From Bacteroidia bacterium (lineage in GTDB: Bacteria > Bacteroidota > Bacteroidia > B-17B0 > Aurantibacillaceae), in NCBI GenBank assembly GCA_025362575.1, contig JANYIQ010000169.1:1-44095 (forward strand): a stretch of 44,095 nucleotides of DNA, given 5' to 3'. A program made the position numbers and the translations under genes. Under the pieces are notes generated by a model. The model was given only the letters and a program-made list of their open reading frames with translations. It made no database searches and was not told the origin of the DNA. Of this stretch, positions 1 through 9,286 are shown in pieces. Numbering within the stretch: position 1 is the first letter of the stretch; every line of letters begins with the position of its first letter.

Positions 1-1
1 A

Positions 2-1246
2 AATTACAATATTGTTGTTTTGGATCAGGCTCTAAAAAATAATTCATCCATCAATTTAATAAATACAAACGTTACCCGTGAAGGTCATTTTTACGATGCA
101 AATGTTACAGGTGTTGGTTTCCGGTTTAACAACAAAAATAATATTTATACAATTGGCGGTGCCGGAAACATGACTAACCGCTTTTATCCTGACAGCGCAA
201 AACCTTACACCGGTTATGGCTCGGGTTTTGATTTTGGAAAAAGCGGCGGAAATTTTAAATGGAGCATCTATAATTCCTTTAACACCGATAAATACAATCC
301 TAATGATCTCGGCATTCAATTCAGAAATAATAATATCGATGCTGGGCTCGATGTAAGATATAATGTTTACAAACCCTTCTGGAAAGTGAACAATCTTAAT
401 AATCGAATTAATTTTTTCTACCAACGCATGTATAAGCCTGATGCGTTCGCCAATTTTGGAATTTACGGAAACCATAATACTACTTTTTCGAAATATTTTT
501 TTACCTGTGGGTTAAATTATGGCATTGAGCCAGTTATAACTTACGATTATTACGAACCTAGAATTTTCGGAAGGTTTTACACATTCCCTAAAAATTATAA
601 TCTGGGGGGATTTATTTCTAGTGATTACCGAAAACCATTTGCTCTCGATATTTTCAGTAATTACAGGATTTTTGAAGAAAATGACCGCGCTAACTTTAAT
701 ATAGCTATTGCTCCGCGTTACAGAGTTAACAACCGACTTTCGTTTAATTACGAATTAGCCGATAACCAACGGCACGATGATATTGGCTTTGTGCATTACG
801 ATTATTATACCGACACTATTACTTTTGGCCGCAGGAATATGCAAACCATCAGTAATACTTTTTCTACAGTTTATAAATTCACCAATAAAATGTCATTGTC
901 ATTCCGTTTGCGCCATTATTGGTCAAAGGCCCAGTATCAGCAATATTATAGCTTAGAAAAAGATGGGCTTTTAAAAGTACAATCAGATTATATGAATGAT
1001 CATAATGTAAATTTTAATGCATTTAATATTGACATGGTATTTTTCTGGCAATTTGCACCGGGCAGTGAACTAAATATAGTTTGGAAAAATTCCGTTTTGA
1101 AACGAGAAACCTTGATCAATAATGATTATTATGACAATTTTCAGAGCACCTTTAATACCCCACAAAATAATTTGGTTTCGGTTAAGATCTTATATTACAT
1201 CGATTATCTAAGCATTAAGCGCGCTCTTAATAAACCTAAAACCTAA
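2..1246 (+). CDS. DUF5916 family protein, 3' part (5' end outside window)
   Basis: The reading frame is already open at base 2 and runs to the TAA at 1244-1246, so only about the last 414 residues are present. A TTG at base 20 is in frame but is not the real start, because coding sequence continues upstream of it. The text is rich in Tyr, Asn and Phe with alternating strand patterns and no long hydrophobic helix, as in the beta-barrel-like C-terminal half of DUF5916 proteins. The 'VVLDQALKNNS' and 'LINTNVTREG' segments at its start and the closing 'VKILYYIDYL' are what I recognise of the family. Full-length members carry an N-terminal carbohydrate-binding-like (CBM9-type) domain, which would lie outside the window. 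Function in the family is not established; an outer-membrane or surface location is inferred. Confidence 0.8.
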   Translation, partial: NYNIVVLDQALKNNSSINLINTNVTREGHFYDANVTGVGFRFNNKNNIYTIGGAGNMTNRFYPDSAKPYTGYGSGFDFGKSGGNFKWSIYNSFNTDKYNPNDLGIQFRNNNIDAGLDVRYNVYKPFWKVNNLNNRINFFYQRMYKPDAFANFGIYGNHNTTFSKYFFTCGLNYGIEPVITYDYYEPRIFGRFYTFPKNYNLGGFISSDYRKPFALDIFSNYRIFEENDRANFNIAIAPRYRVNNRLSFNYELADNQRHDDIGFVHYDYYTDTITFGRRNMQTISNTFSTVYKFTNKMSLSFRLRHYWSKAQYQQYYSLEKDGLLKVQSDYMNDHNVNFNAFNIDMVFFWQFAPGSELNIVWKNSVLKRETLINNDYYDNFQSTFNTPQNNLVSVKILYYIDYLSIKRALNKPKT

Positions 1247-1299
1247 TTGTTAAATTCTTACTTTCCTTTATAATTAGGTTTATCGTTTGAAAAATAATT

Positions 1300-1405
1300 T
1301 CAGTTTTCACTCGGATTTTCGCTGATAAAATTGGCGGATTTTCGCAGAAGATAATATTAAACTCTGCGCACATCTTCGCAAACATCCGTGGAAATCTGCG
1401 TGAAA
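1300..1405. repeat. Degenerate short-period repeat (TTTTCGC / ATCTGCG words)
   Basis: Between the convergent DUF5916 and LytTR genes the sequence repeats 9-12 base words such as GATTTTCGCTGA, GGATTTTCGCAGA, CATCTTCGCAAA and AAATCTGCGTGAAA. No ORF or clear terminator is visible. It resembles the 'TTCGC/CTGCG' low-complexity phrases common between Bacteroidota genes; the role is unknown. Confidence 0.45.
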
Positions 1406-1410
1406 TGCCT

Positions 1411-2154
1411 CTAGAGTTCTTCCAACATCTTCATCACCTCAGGTCTCTTTCTTGTTGAAACCGGAACATTGCAACCATCCGTCATTAATAAATAACCGCC
1501 ATCCGTTTTAACGAATTCTTTAATGAATTTTGTATTTATTAAATGAGATTGATGTACCCTATAAAATCCCTGATCAGATAAAAGATCTTCAAAGTCTTTA
1601 AGTGTTTTTGTTACCAATAATTTTTTGCCATTACTGAAATGAAATTCGGTATAATTCACATTGCTCTCGCAACGCAGAATATCATTGATATTAACGATAT
1701 GAATTTTATCTTGAGTATGAAGCGCTAAGCGTTCGTGCGCTTTCTGATTATTCTTTAAAGAATCATTCAGTAATTTATATTTTTCGTTCTCGTTAAGTTT
1801 TTCGTTACGGAATTTTTTCAGTGCTTCCACCAATTCATCCGGGTCAACAGGTTTCAGCAGATAATCGATGGCCGCATACCGAAAGGCTTTGATGGCATGC
1901 GCATCAGATGCGGTTATGAAAATGATCTTGAAATTTATGTCCTTCAAAATATCCAGAAGATCAAAACCACTACCATCCTGCATCTGAATATCCAGAAACA
2001 AAACATCAGGCGTCATTGCCTTTAAAAGTTTTGCGCCCTCCACTACTCCATTGGCCTCTCCAATAACGGTAACATCCTGAGCATACACCTGCAGATCCTT
2101 TTTTAAGGTGATACGAGCTTGCTCTATGTCGTCTATTATTATTGCTTTTATCAT
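1411..2154 (-). CDS. LytTR-family response regulator
   Basis: 247 residues. The receiver domain occupies about residues 1-120, with acidic residues D8 and D9, phosphoacceptor D55 in LFLDIQM, and conserved K101 in LLKPV. A LytTR DNA-binding domain follows (about 145-245), with the typical 'RCESNVNYTEFHF' and 'FYRVHQSHLINTKFI' segments. The protein should be phosphorylated by the kinase encoded just upstream: that gene's stop lies only 23 bases before this start codon, so the two form an operon. LytTR regulators bind direct repeats in promoters; I see no obvious target in the window. All catalytic residues are intact. The gene is convergent with the DUF5916 gene. Confidence 0.95.
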   Translation of the reverse strand: MIKAIIIDDIEQARITLKKDLQVYAQDVTVIGEANGVVEGAKLLKAMTPDVLFLDIQMQDGSGFDLLDILKDINFKIIFITASDAHAIKAFRYAAIDYLLKPVDPDELVEALKKFRNEKLNENEKYKLLNDSLKNNQKAHERLALHTQDKIHIVNINDILRCESNVNYTEFHFSNGKKLLVTKTLKDFEDLLSDQGFYRVHQSHLINTKFIKEFVKTDGGYLLMTDGCNVPVSTRKRPEVMKMLEEL

Positions 2155-2177
2155 TTATGCAAAATTAATGAAAATAT

Positions 2178-5100
2178 TTATCCCACCGTTATTCTCACCA
2201 CCACTTTAGTTCCAATCGCTTCCCCTCCTTCATCGTACAAATCAACAATTTCAAGTGATTGAATGTTTTTATCTTCTTTCAATAAATCCAGTCGTTCCTG
2301 AGTAACAATTAAGGCTGTAGATTTGTGATAGGTCTCTTTACTATTCTTGTTTATTTCTTCTGCTTTTTTTCTTCCGATGCCATTATCGGTAACCGAGCAT
2401 TCCAGAACACCATCTTTTTCAAAGAAGTTAACTTCAATTAAGCCGCGTTTTCCATCAATATTCTTCAGACCATGCTTGATCGCGTTTTCAATAAAGGGCT
2501 GTAATAACATTGGTGGAATTTTCACGTAATCTTTTTCAATATTTTCGCCTACCGTAATTTTATAATCAAATTTATCCCCATTACAGAACTTTTCAATAAG
2601 CAAATAATTTTCCAGAGTGCTTACTTCCTCTTCTAAAGTAATAACTGCGTTTCGGGAATTATCCAATATCTGTCTCATCAATCGCGAGAACTTAGCCAAA
2701 TAATATCTGGCGGCTTGCTCATTATCTGTTCCAATTTGCGACTGAATGGAATTAAGCGCGTTGAAAATAAAATGCGGATTCATTTGCAAACGCAAGGCCT
2801 TTTGCTCGAGCTCCATCACTTCTTTTTCGAGTTGCAGTTTATTCTGTCCTTCCTGCGCCTTTTCTTTAATGCTATTCACCCGCCATTTAAAGATGACAAA
2901 AATAACAGTAGCTCCTATCAATATCATTAATGTGATGAACCACCAGCGCAGCCAGATCGGTGGTGTTATGGTGAACTTAAAACTTACCGGCCTTTTATTC
3001 CAGACACCATCTTCGTTGCAGGCTTTCACCATAAAATTATATTCGCCCGCCGCAAGGTTAGAATAATTAATGGCATGCTGCGGACTCACCGGTGACCAGT
3101 CCTTATCCGAGCCTTCTAATTTCCATTGATATTTCACTGCATCGGGATTACTGAAATTAATTCCCATGAAATCAAAACTAATGTTATTTTGATCGTAGGG
3201 CAATTCCAGATCACTTACTGTGTTCCAGTCGCCACAAAACTTTTTATACGGTGTATTTGAGATCGTTTCATTAAACAGTTTGACATCAGTAATACTTGTT
3301 ACCGGTTCATTTACATTCATTACAAGATTAGCAGGATCATATTTTGATAATCCATTAATAGTACCAAACCAAATGGTGCCATCTGTTTCACTCAGCACTG
3401 CATTTTGAACCGTTTCCACTCCGGTAAATCCCTCGCCTTTGCTGTAATGTTTTACATTCGTTATTTTTCTGTCATTATCAAACTCCAGATAATCCAATCC
3501 TTTTTCTGTTCCAACAAATAGATTATCCTTCAGGTCAAAGCTTAATAAATAGGCATTGGAAGAAGTTAAACCCACCGCTTCATTAAATGTTTTTACTTTG
3601 TAATCGCCCTGATACAAAGGAAAAGTCATGATACCACCATCCGTTGCCACCCACAAATAGCCGTTCTGATCTTCAGCAAAGCCACGAATGGTATTTGCCG
3701 GCAAATGGTTTTTGATATCAAGAAAATCAACCTGAACCGTATTGTCAAATATCATTCCTATCAATCCGCTTTCGGTAGCATACCATAACTGACCTTTCTT
3801 ATCGTAATGCAAACAAGCTAATCGATCACGCAATAAGCCTGAATTTTTAGCCGTAAAATTTACCAATTCCAATTGTGGTTTGCCCAGATCCATTTTATAA
3901 AGACCCATTCCGGCTGTGGCGATCCATAAATTTCCGTCCTTATCTTTTTTAATATCCCTAATGAATTTTTTTTCAAGTCCACCGATCGGATTAAAAGCAA
4001 TTCCATCATAAACGTAAAGTCCTTGTCCATCGGTTCCCAGATAAATATTTCCAAGATCATCTTCGCAAATGCTTTTCACTTTAAGATCAGCGAAACCACT
4101 ACTTGAGTTAAAGCCTTTGAATTTTCCACTATCCAAAACACTCACACCTTTATCATAAGTTGCGATCCATAAACGTTGCTTACTGTCGCGAAACACAGTG
4201 TAAATGTAATTTTCACTTAAGCCTGAGGTTTTATCATATTGCGTAAACTGTTTTCCAAAATAATTACAAGCACCTCCGCCCGATGTTCCAAACCAGTAAT
4301 TGCCGCTTTTATCCTGGGTAATGCAATGCACGTGATTATTTCCTAATCCTTCGTTGGTGCTAAGCCATGAAAATGTTTTGGCGTCTTTATTATACTGACA
4401 AACACCGTTGTTCAGTGTTGCGAGCCAAACGTTATTTCGATCATCAAAATAAATATCAAGAACAGTTTGTTTGTATAATTCAAGATCAAGATCGATCCGA
4501 AAAAATTTCTTTCCATCGAAAACATAAGCACCATCGCCATAAGTACCTATCCAAACATTTCCGGCCTCATCTTGTTTAATGCAGGTGATCACATTATTAG
4601 TGAAACCATTTGACTTGTCATATTTGATTGCTGAATAAGACTCACCATTGATCTTTAAATTATATAAGCCCTTCTTAGTAGCATCATCACTTCCGTACCA
4701 GACAGAATTATTCCGGTCAACCAATAAAGTATTTATATTCTTTCCTTTGTCTTTTAAAATGGTGGGGATATTTTTCGGAACAGTATCTTCCATCAATAAA
4801 ATTCCATCATCAGTTGCGAGCCAGGCGCTTCCTTTTTTATCGAGATCAATTTCACGAACAGCAACTCCATTAAGATGTTTTTTAAAAGAATTTCCATTGT
4901 AATACGACAAGCCATTCATGGTACCGATCCACAAATTCCTTTTAGAGTCTTCACGAATGCAAAAAACCTTATTGCTGCTTAATCCTTCCTTAACAGAATA
5001 ATTTCTAAATTCCTTTCCGTCGTAACGGCTTATTCCGCCACCCTGTGTTCCCATCCATAAATAACCGCGACTATCCTGTAGCAAACTATATACTTGCGAT

Positions 5101-5234
5101 TGAGCAACGCCGTCTTTTACAGAATAATTGTGAAAATTGTATTGCTGAGAAAAAGCCAGTTGGCAGTAAACAAAAAGCAGTAGGCAGTAAGCCGTCTTTA
5201 TATGAAGTAACTTATTCTTTTGATTCAGTTCCAT
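2178..5234 (-). CDS. Propeller/Y_Y_Y sensor histidine kinase (LytS-like)
   Basis: 1018 residues. A signal peptide (about 1-29, ending AFSQ) is followed by a long periplasmic domain of two-component-regulator propeller repeats (about 35-640; recurrent 'DxxGxLWxGT' and 'NxWIGTxGxG'). Then come a Y_Y_Y domain (about 665-760), one membrane helix (about 765-787), a coiled coil, a His_kinase domain with phosphoacceptor H821 in NPHFIFNALNS, and a HATPase with N-box QPFIENAIKHG (about 912-922) and G-box DNGIG. This is the hybrid-propeller sensor layout, but the receiver is a separate protein encoded directly downstream. The ligand is unknown; propeller sensors of Bacteroidota often detect surface glycans. 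The leader and signal-peptide codons consist largely of short repeats (see findings). Confidence 0.95.
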   Translation of the reverse strand: MELNQKNKLLHIKTAYCLLLFVYCQLAFSQQYNFHNYSVKDGVAQSQVYSLLQDSRGYLWMGTQGGGISRYDGKEFRNYSVKEGLSSNKVFCIREDSKRNLWIGTMNGLSYYNGNSFKKHLNGVAVREIDLDKKGSAWLATDDGILLMEDTVPKNIPTILKDKGKNINTLLVDRNNSVWYGSDDATKKGLYNLKINGESYSAIKYDKSNGFTNNVITCIKQDEAGNVWIGTYGDGAYVFDGKKFFRIDLDLELYKQTVLDIYFDDRNNVWLATLNNGVCQYNKDAKTFSWLSTNEGLGNNHVHCITQDKSGNYWFGTSGGGACNYFGKQFTQYDKTSGLSENYIYTVFRDSKQRLWIATYDKGVSVLDSGKFKGFNSSSGFADLKVKSICEDDLGNIYLGTDGQGLYVYDGIAFNPIGGLEKKFIRDIKKDKDGNLWIATAGMGLYKMDLGKPQLELVNFTAKNSGLLRDRLACLHYDKKGQLWYATESGLIGMIFDNTVQVDFLDIKNHLPANTIRGFAEDQNGYLWVATDGGIMTFPLYQGDYKVKTFNEAVGLTSSNAYLLSFDLKDNLFVGTEKGLDYLEFDNDRKITNVKHYSKGEGFTGVETVQNAVLSETDGTIWFGTINGLSKYDPANLVMNVNEPVTSITDVKLFNETISNTPYKKFCGDWNTVSDLELPYDQNNISFDFMGINFSNPDAVKYQWKLEGSDKDWSPVSPQHAINYSNLAAGEYNFMVKACNEDGVWNKRPVSFKFTITPPIWLRWWFITLMILIGATVIFVIFKWRVNSIKEKAQEGQNKLQLEKEVMELEQKALRLQMNPHFIFNALNSIQSQIGTDNEQAARYYLAKFSRLMRQILDNSRNAVITLEEEVSTLENYLLIEKFCNGDKFDYKITVGENIEKDYVKIPPMLLQPFIENAIKHGLKNIDGKRGLIEVNFFEKDGVLECSVTDNGIGRKKAEEINKNSKETYHKSTALIVTQERLDLLKEDKNIQSLEIVDLYDEGGEAIGTKVVVRITVG

Positions 5235-5300
5235 TGTTTATCGCAGTTTGTCTTTTCAGTCCCTGTAGTCTCTTTAATCCCTTACTTCTTTTAAGTCTCT
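5235..5300 (-). repeat. GGGACT/GAGACT-type repeat in kinase leader
   Basis: Read on the minus strand, the leader upstream of the kinase start contains purine-rich words GAGACTTAAAA, GGGATTAAA, GAGACTACA and GGGACTGAAAA, a degenerate tandem repeat of about 9-11 bases. It lies between the candidate -7 element and the start codon, so it would be transcribed. Confidence 0.45.
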
Positions 5301-5309
5301 TCTAATAAT

Positions 5310-5317
5310 CAAAGGTA
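5310..5317 (-). promoter_or_regulatory. Candidate Bacteroidota -7 element for the kinase-regulator operon
   Basis: The minus strand reads TACCTTTG here, an exact match to the Bacteroidota -7 consensus TAnnTTTG, 76 bases upstream of the kinase ATG. I see no good TTTG -33 element at the usual spacing. Confidence 0.35.
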
Positions 5318-5398
5318 AAAAACGCTTTCTATCTATATGCCTGCGAATAATAAAATACCACAAATAAGACCGAAAAGCCGCCTAATTTTGAACCATAT

Positions 5399-7768
5399 AT
5401 GCTACGAAAGGCCTTAAATAGCTACAGAAATCACAAACCGACTCTCAAACAATGGCGAAACCGATTGTTTTTACTTGGATCCATCGCTTTTGGCTTTTGG
5501 TATGCGAATTGTTTACCAGAAACTCTGTTTAACGACAGCACTTCTACTGTATTACTGGATAAAGACGGGAATTTACTAGGTGCCAAAATTGCCGACGACG
5601 GACAATGGCGATTTTCGGCAAGTACTTCGGTTCCAAAAAAATTTGAGACTTGTTTGATACAGTTCGAGGATCGGAATTTTAAACAGCATTTTGGGATCAG
5701 TTTTAAAGGGATTGGAAGAGCAGTTGTTCAAAATGTGCGAAATAAAAAAATAGTAAGTGGTGGAAGTACATTAACAATGCAATTGGCTCGCATTATGCGG
5801 AAAAATCCACCAAGACATTTTCTGGAAAAAATTATTGAGATGTGCATTGCCACCCGAATGGAAATGCGTTACAGTAAACACGACATTTTAAATTATTATG
5901 CTTCGCATGCGCCCTTCGGAAATAATGTGGTGGGATTAGAAGCAGCGGCCTGGCGATATTTTGGAAGAAGTGCTAATTCTTTAAGTTGGGCCGAAAGTGC
6001 AACACTTGCTGTTTTACCAAATGCACCCGGATTAATTTACCCCGGTAAAAATCATAAACGCTTGTTAGATAAACGTAATCGTTTGTTGAAGCGCTTGTAT
6101 GACATAAAACAATTGGACGAAACGACCTATCAGTTAGCATTAAGCGAACCTTTGCCCGATAAGCCATTGCGACTGCCACAATTGGCGCCACATTTATTAA
6201 CGCGATTAATTAAAGAGGGTCATAAGGGGAAAACCATTAACAGCACCATTGATATTAATTTACAGGAAAAAGCTACAGAACTTTTGCAAGCGCACAGTTT
6301 ACGATTACAAGAAAACAAAATTTATAACGGCGCAGTTTTAATTACCTCCGTTAAAACGGGAAAAGTTTTAGCTTATGTGGGAAATACCAAAGTCAATGAT
6401 AACGAACAAAGTTGCGATGTTGATTGCGTTGCAGCGCCAAGAAGCACAGGCAGTATTTTAAAACCCTTTTTATATGCAAAATGTTTAGAGGATGGGATAA
6501 TTACACCAACCATGCTGGTTCCTGATATACCAACACAATTCGGAAGTTTTTCGCCAAAGAATTTTTCATTGCAGTATGATGGGGCGGTGCCGGTGAACAA
6601 AGCTTTATCGAGAAGTTTAAATATTCCAATGGTGAGGCTACTGAATGAATATGGACTTGAAAAATTTCATCGCGAATTAAAAAAATTAGGTTTAACCACT
6701 TTACATAAACCGGCGCAACATTACGGACTCTCTTTAATATTAGGAGGAGCAGAAGCAAAATTATGGGATCTGGGACAGGCCTACACACAAATGGCTCAAA
6801 CTTTAAAGTTTAGTGAAACAAATGAGTTGTGTGCAGTCGATCAAAAACACATGAACATTAAACATCAAACACCAAACATCAAACCTCAAACAAACCGCGC
6901 TTGCATCTACAAAACATTTGAAGCGATGGTTGATGTGAATCGTCCGGATGAAGATGGGAACTGGAGAGCATTTGCATCGGCACAAAAAATTGCCTGGAAA
7001 ACCGGAACCAGTTTTGGATTCAGAGATGCCTGGGCGATTGGAGTAACACCCGATTACATGGTTGCTGTATGGATCGGTAATGCAGATGGAGAAGGCAGAC
7101 CGGGTTTAACCGGAATAAAAGCAGCAGCTCCCTTATTGTTTGATATTTTTTCTCAACTACCAAAATCGCCACAATGGTTTTCTGCACCCATGGATGAAAT
7201 GAGTAAAGTTGCTATTTGCCATGAGAGCGGTCATCGTGCAACCGACATTTGCGAAAAAGCAGATACGGTCTGGATTCCGAAAACCTGTTTGATAAGTGTG
7301 GCTTGTCCTTACCATCAAATTGTACACTTGAGTAAGAATGGAAAAGAAAGAGTGGACAGTGATTGCGAAAGTGTTTATAATATGAAACACGTGAATTGGT
7401 TTGTGCTGCCGCCTTTGGTTGAGAAATATTATAAATTCAATCATCCCAATTATAAAGTGCTGCCCGATTTTAAAGCAGAATGTTTGACCAAAGTTTCGGA
7501 TAGGGCATTTGCAGTTCTTTACCCGAAACCAAACAGTAAAATTTATGTGCCCATTGAAATTGATGGTAAAGTTGGAAGAACTGTTTTTGAAGCAGCCCAT
7601 CGAAACATCAATACCAAAATTTACTGGCATTTAGACGAGAATTTTATTGGGGAGACCAAAGAGATACATCAATTGGCTTTAAACCCAAGCGTAGGAAAAC
7701 ATAAACTGATATTGGTAGATGAGAATGGAATTGCGGTGACGATAAAATTTGAAGCGATGGGGAATTAA
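5399..7768 (+). CDS. pbpC: Penicillin-binding protein 1C
   Basis: 789 residues. Bifunctional peptidoglycan synthase of the PBP1C class. Membrane anchor about 22-38. Glycosyltransferase domain about 50-215, with catalytic E90 in EDRNF, the GGSTLTMQLAR motif (121-131), and RYFGRSANSLSWAESATLA. Transpeptidase domain about 300-600, with S352-x-x-K355 (STGSILKP), S406-x-N408 and K534-T-G. A BiPBP_C domain ends the protein. A 7-base tandem repeat encodes residues 485-499 in a linker before the KTG region. Bacterial alpha-2-macroglobulins are classically encoded beside pbpC; here the macroglobulin lies 22 kb away. The last 16 codons plus stop are duplicated at 13116-13165. Confidence 0.95.
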   Translation: MLRKALNSYRNHKPTLKQWRNRLFLLGSIAFGFWYANCLPETLFNDSTSTVLLDKDGNLLGAKIADDGQWRFSASTSVPKKFETCLIQFEDRNFKQHFGISFKGIGRAVVQNVRNKKIVSGGSTLTMQLARIMRKNPPRHFLEKIIEMCIATRMEMRYSKHDILNYYASHAPFGNNVVGLEAAAWRYFGRSANSLSWAESATLAVLPNAPGLIYPGKNHKRLLDKRNRLLKRLYDIKQLDETTYQLALSEPLPDKPLRLPQLAPHLLTRLIKEGHKGKTINSTIDINLQEKATELLQAHSLRLQENKIYNGAVLITSVKTGKVLAYVGNTKVNDNEQSCDVDCVAAPRSTGSILKPFLYAKCLEDGIITPTMLVPDIPTQFGSFSPKNFSLQYDGAVPVNKALSRSLNIPMVRLLNEYGLEKFHRELKKLGLTTLHKPAQHYGLSLILGGAEAKLWDLGQAYTQMAQTLKFSETNELCAVDQKHMNIKHQTPNIKPQTNRACIYKTFEAMVDVNRPDEDGNWRAFASAQKIAWKTGTSFGFRDAWAIGVTPDYMVAVWIGNADGEGRPGLTGIKAAAPLLFDIFSQLPKSPQWFSAPMDEMSKVAICHESGHRATDICEKADTVWIPKTCLISVACPYHQIVHLSKNGKERVDSDCESVYNMKHVNWFVLPPLVEKYYKFNHPNYKVLPDFKAECLTKVSDRAFAVLYPKPNSKIYVPIEIDGKVGRTVFEAAHRNINTKIYWHLDENFIGETKEIHQLALNPSVGKHKLILVDENGIAVTIKFEAMGN
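6854..6891 (+). repeat. AACATCA heptamer tandem repeat inside pbpC
   Basis: Five consecutive 7-base units (AACATTA, AACATCA, AACACCA, AACATCA, AACCTCA) plus a partial AAC. Because 7 is not a multiple of 3, translation gives a 7-residue period (NIKHQTP / NIKPQTN). The segment lies in a linker of the transpeptidase domain and keeps the frame. The same word family recurs at 30104-30139. Confidence 0.8.
7719..7768 (+). repeat. Direct repeat copy A: 3' end of pbpC
   Basis: These 50 bases (last 16 codons plus stop) recur at 13116-13165 with 47/50 identity. The three differences are AAA/AAG, GAA/GAG and TAA/TGA, all synonymous. A further similar stretch, GTAtACCGAGCTT against GTAcACCGAGCTT, lies at nearly the same distance after each copy. 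Confidence 0.9.
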
Positions 7769-7894
7769 AAACCAAATGACCAAAAGAGGTCAGAGCAATG
7801 TATACCGAGCTTATATATTATTAATTAAATGTTTAATTCTAGAAGTTCCGCGTGAGATTTTGTGCGGTCACAGTATTTTTTACCACTCAAATAG

Positions 7895-7925
7895 TTTGAA
7901 CCTGAAGTTTTTTTTCTTACCTTTA
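7895..7925 (+). promoter_or_regulatory. Bacteroidota promoter for the NHL-SBBP operon
   Basis: TTTG at 7895-7898 (-33), 19 bases, then TACCTTTA at 7918-7925 (-7; consensus TAnnTTTG). The ATG is 21 bases past the -7 element, so the leader would be very short. Confidence 0.6.
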
Positions 7926-7946
7926 ATAACATTTTAATCCAATCCT

Positions 7947-9275
7947 ATGAAACATATTTTTACTTCAATTATCTCGATTTCGCTTGTTGTATTTTCATTG
8001 ACATCAAATGCTCAAATTATAAATACCGTAGTTGGATCCGGTACTGCAGGTTTTAGCGGCGATGGCGGACTAGCAACAGCAGCACAAATAAATCAACCAA
8101 ACGCAATTGCCTTTGATGGAACAGGTAATATGTACATTGCTGATTTCTTAAATTATCGGGTAAGAAAAGTAACTACAGCTGGCATAATTTCGACCGTAGT
8201 AGGAAATGGTACTTTTGGCTTTAGTGGTGATGGCGGTCCTGCTACATCGGCCCAATTAACAGGCCCAACAGCTTTATGCTTTGACGCCTTCGGTAATTTA
8301 TATATTGCTGATCAGGCTAATAATCGAATCAGAAAAGTAAATACTTCTGGGGTAATTTCAACGTTTGCTGGAACAGGTATTGCTGGGTTTGGCGGTGATG
8401 GAGGGTCAGCAACACTTGCTGATTTAAATAGTCCAACATCTATTGCTTTAGACGCATTAGGTAATATGTACATTGCTGATCAAGCAAATAATAGAATCAG
8501 GAAAATAAATACTTCAGGTACCATTTCAACATTTGCAGGTACAGGAGTTGCAGGTTTTAGCGGTGATGGGGCAGCGGCCTTGAGCGCGCAATTAAATTCA
8601 CCTTATTGCTTATCAATTGATCTATCAGGAAATTTTTATATTGTTGATGTGACAAATAAACGCATTAGAAAAATAAATACATCAGGTGTTATTTCAACTT
8701 TCGCAGGAAACGGAACCACTGGTTTTAGTGGTGACGGTGGACCAGCAACCAGCGCTCAATTTAATTCACCGAATTGGGTAAGTAATGATGCCTTTGGAAA
8801 TATTTATATAACAGATGCTTTTAATAGTCGAATTAGAAAAGTAAATACTTCAGGTGTTATTTCGACATTTGCAGGTAGCGGTGTTGCTGGATATGCTGGA
8901 GATGGCGGTATTTGCACAAGCGCGCAAATACTTCTCCCAATTGGAACTGCTTTTGACGCTGCCGGTAATTTTTACATATGTGATGATGCGAATTATCGAG
9001 TTCGTAAAATAACTCTTGTTACTGATGTAAAACAATTGACATCAAGCAACACTGACCATTTAATATACCCAAATCCATCACTCGGAATTTTTAATTTCGA
9101 GTTATTTTCAGATGCAGAAATAACAATTACAAATGCTTTAGGTCAAGAGGTTCTGAATGAAAAATTATTGACAGGAAAACAAAACATAGACCTTAAAGAT
9201 CAAGCTAAGGGAATTTATTTTCTTAAAATAACGGGCCAAGAAAAAGAACAAAGAGTTAAACTGATAAAAGAATAA
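7947..9275 (+). CDS. NHL-repeat beta-propeller protein, T9SS type-A cargo
   Basis: 442 residues. Signal peptide about 1-22 (ends SNAQ). Six repeats of about 56 residues follow, each with a 'GxGxxGFSGDGGxATxAQ' loop and a 'GNxYIADxxNxRIRKV' strand pair, the pattern of NHL propeller blades. The last 75 residues are a T9SS type-A sorting domain (IYPNPSLG, then ALGQEVLN and GIYFLKITG, ending KLIKE), so the protein should cross the outer membrane and be anchored or released. It is the first gene of a likely operon with the next gene (11-base gap). Close relatives in the window are the inverted gene at 11699-13051 and the fragment at 19570-20160. The ligand or enzymatic role, if any, is unknown. 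Confidence 0.9.
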   Translation: MKHIFTSIISISLVVFSLTSNAQIINTVVGSGTAGFSGDGGLATAAQINQPNAIAFDGTGNMYIADFLNYRVRKVTTAGIISTVVGNGTFGFSGDGGPATSAQLTGPTALCFDAFGNLYIADQANNRIRKVNTSGVISTFAGTGIAGFGGDGGSATLADLNSPTSIALDALGNMYIADQANNRIRKINTSGTISTFAGTGVAGFSGDGAAALSAQLNSPYCLSIDLSGNFYIVDVTNKRIRKINTSGVISTFAGNGTTGFSGDGGPATSAQFNSPNWVSNDAFGNIYITDAFNSRIRKVNTSGVISTFAGSGVAGYAGDGGICTSAQILLPIGTAFDAAGNFYICDDANYRVRKITLVTDVKQLTSSNTDHLIYPNPSLGIFNFELFSDAEITITNALGQEVLNEKLLTGKQNIDLKDQAKGIYFLKITGQEKEQRVKLIKE

Positions 9276-9286
9276 TTACTTTACAA

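Noticed and set aside
56-475. 139-residue ORF on the minus strand
   Set aside because: Antisense shadow of the DUF5916 coding region.
7157-7630. 157-residue ORF on the minus strand
   Set aside because: It lies wholly inside pbpC, has no family features and no start signals of its own.
7749-7937. 62-residue plus-strand ORF overlapping the pbpC end
   Set aside because: It runs through the pbpC stop and the NHL promoter; composition is unlike a protein.
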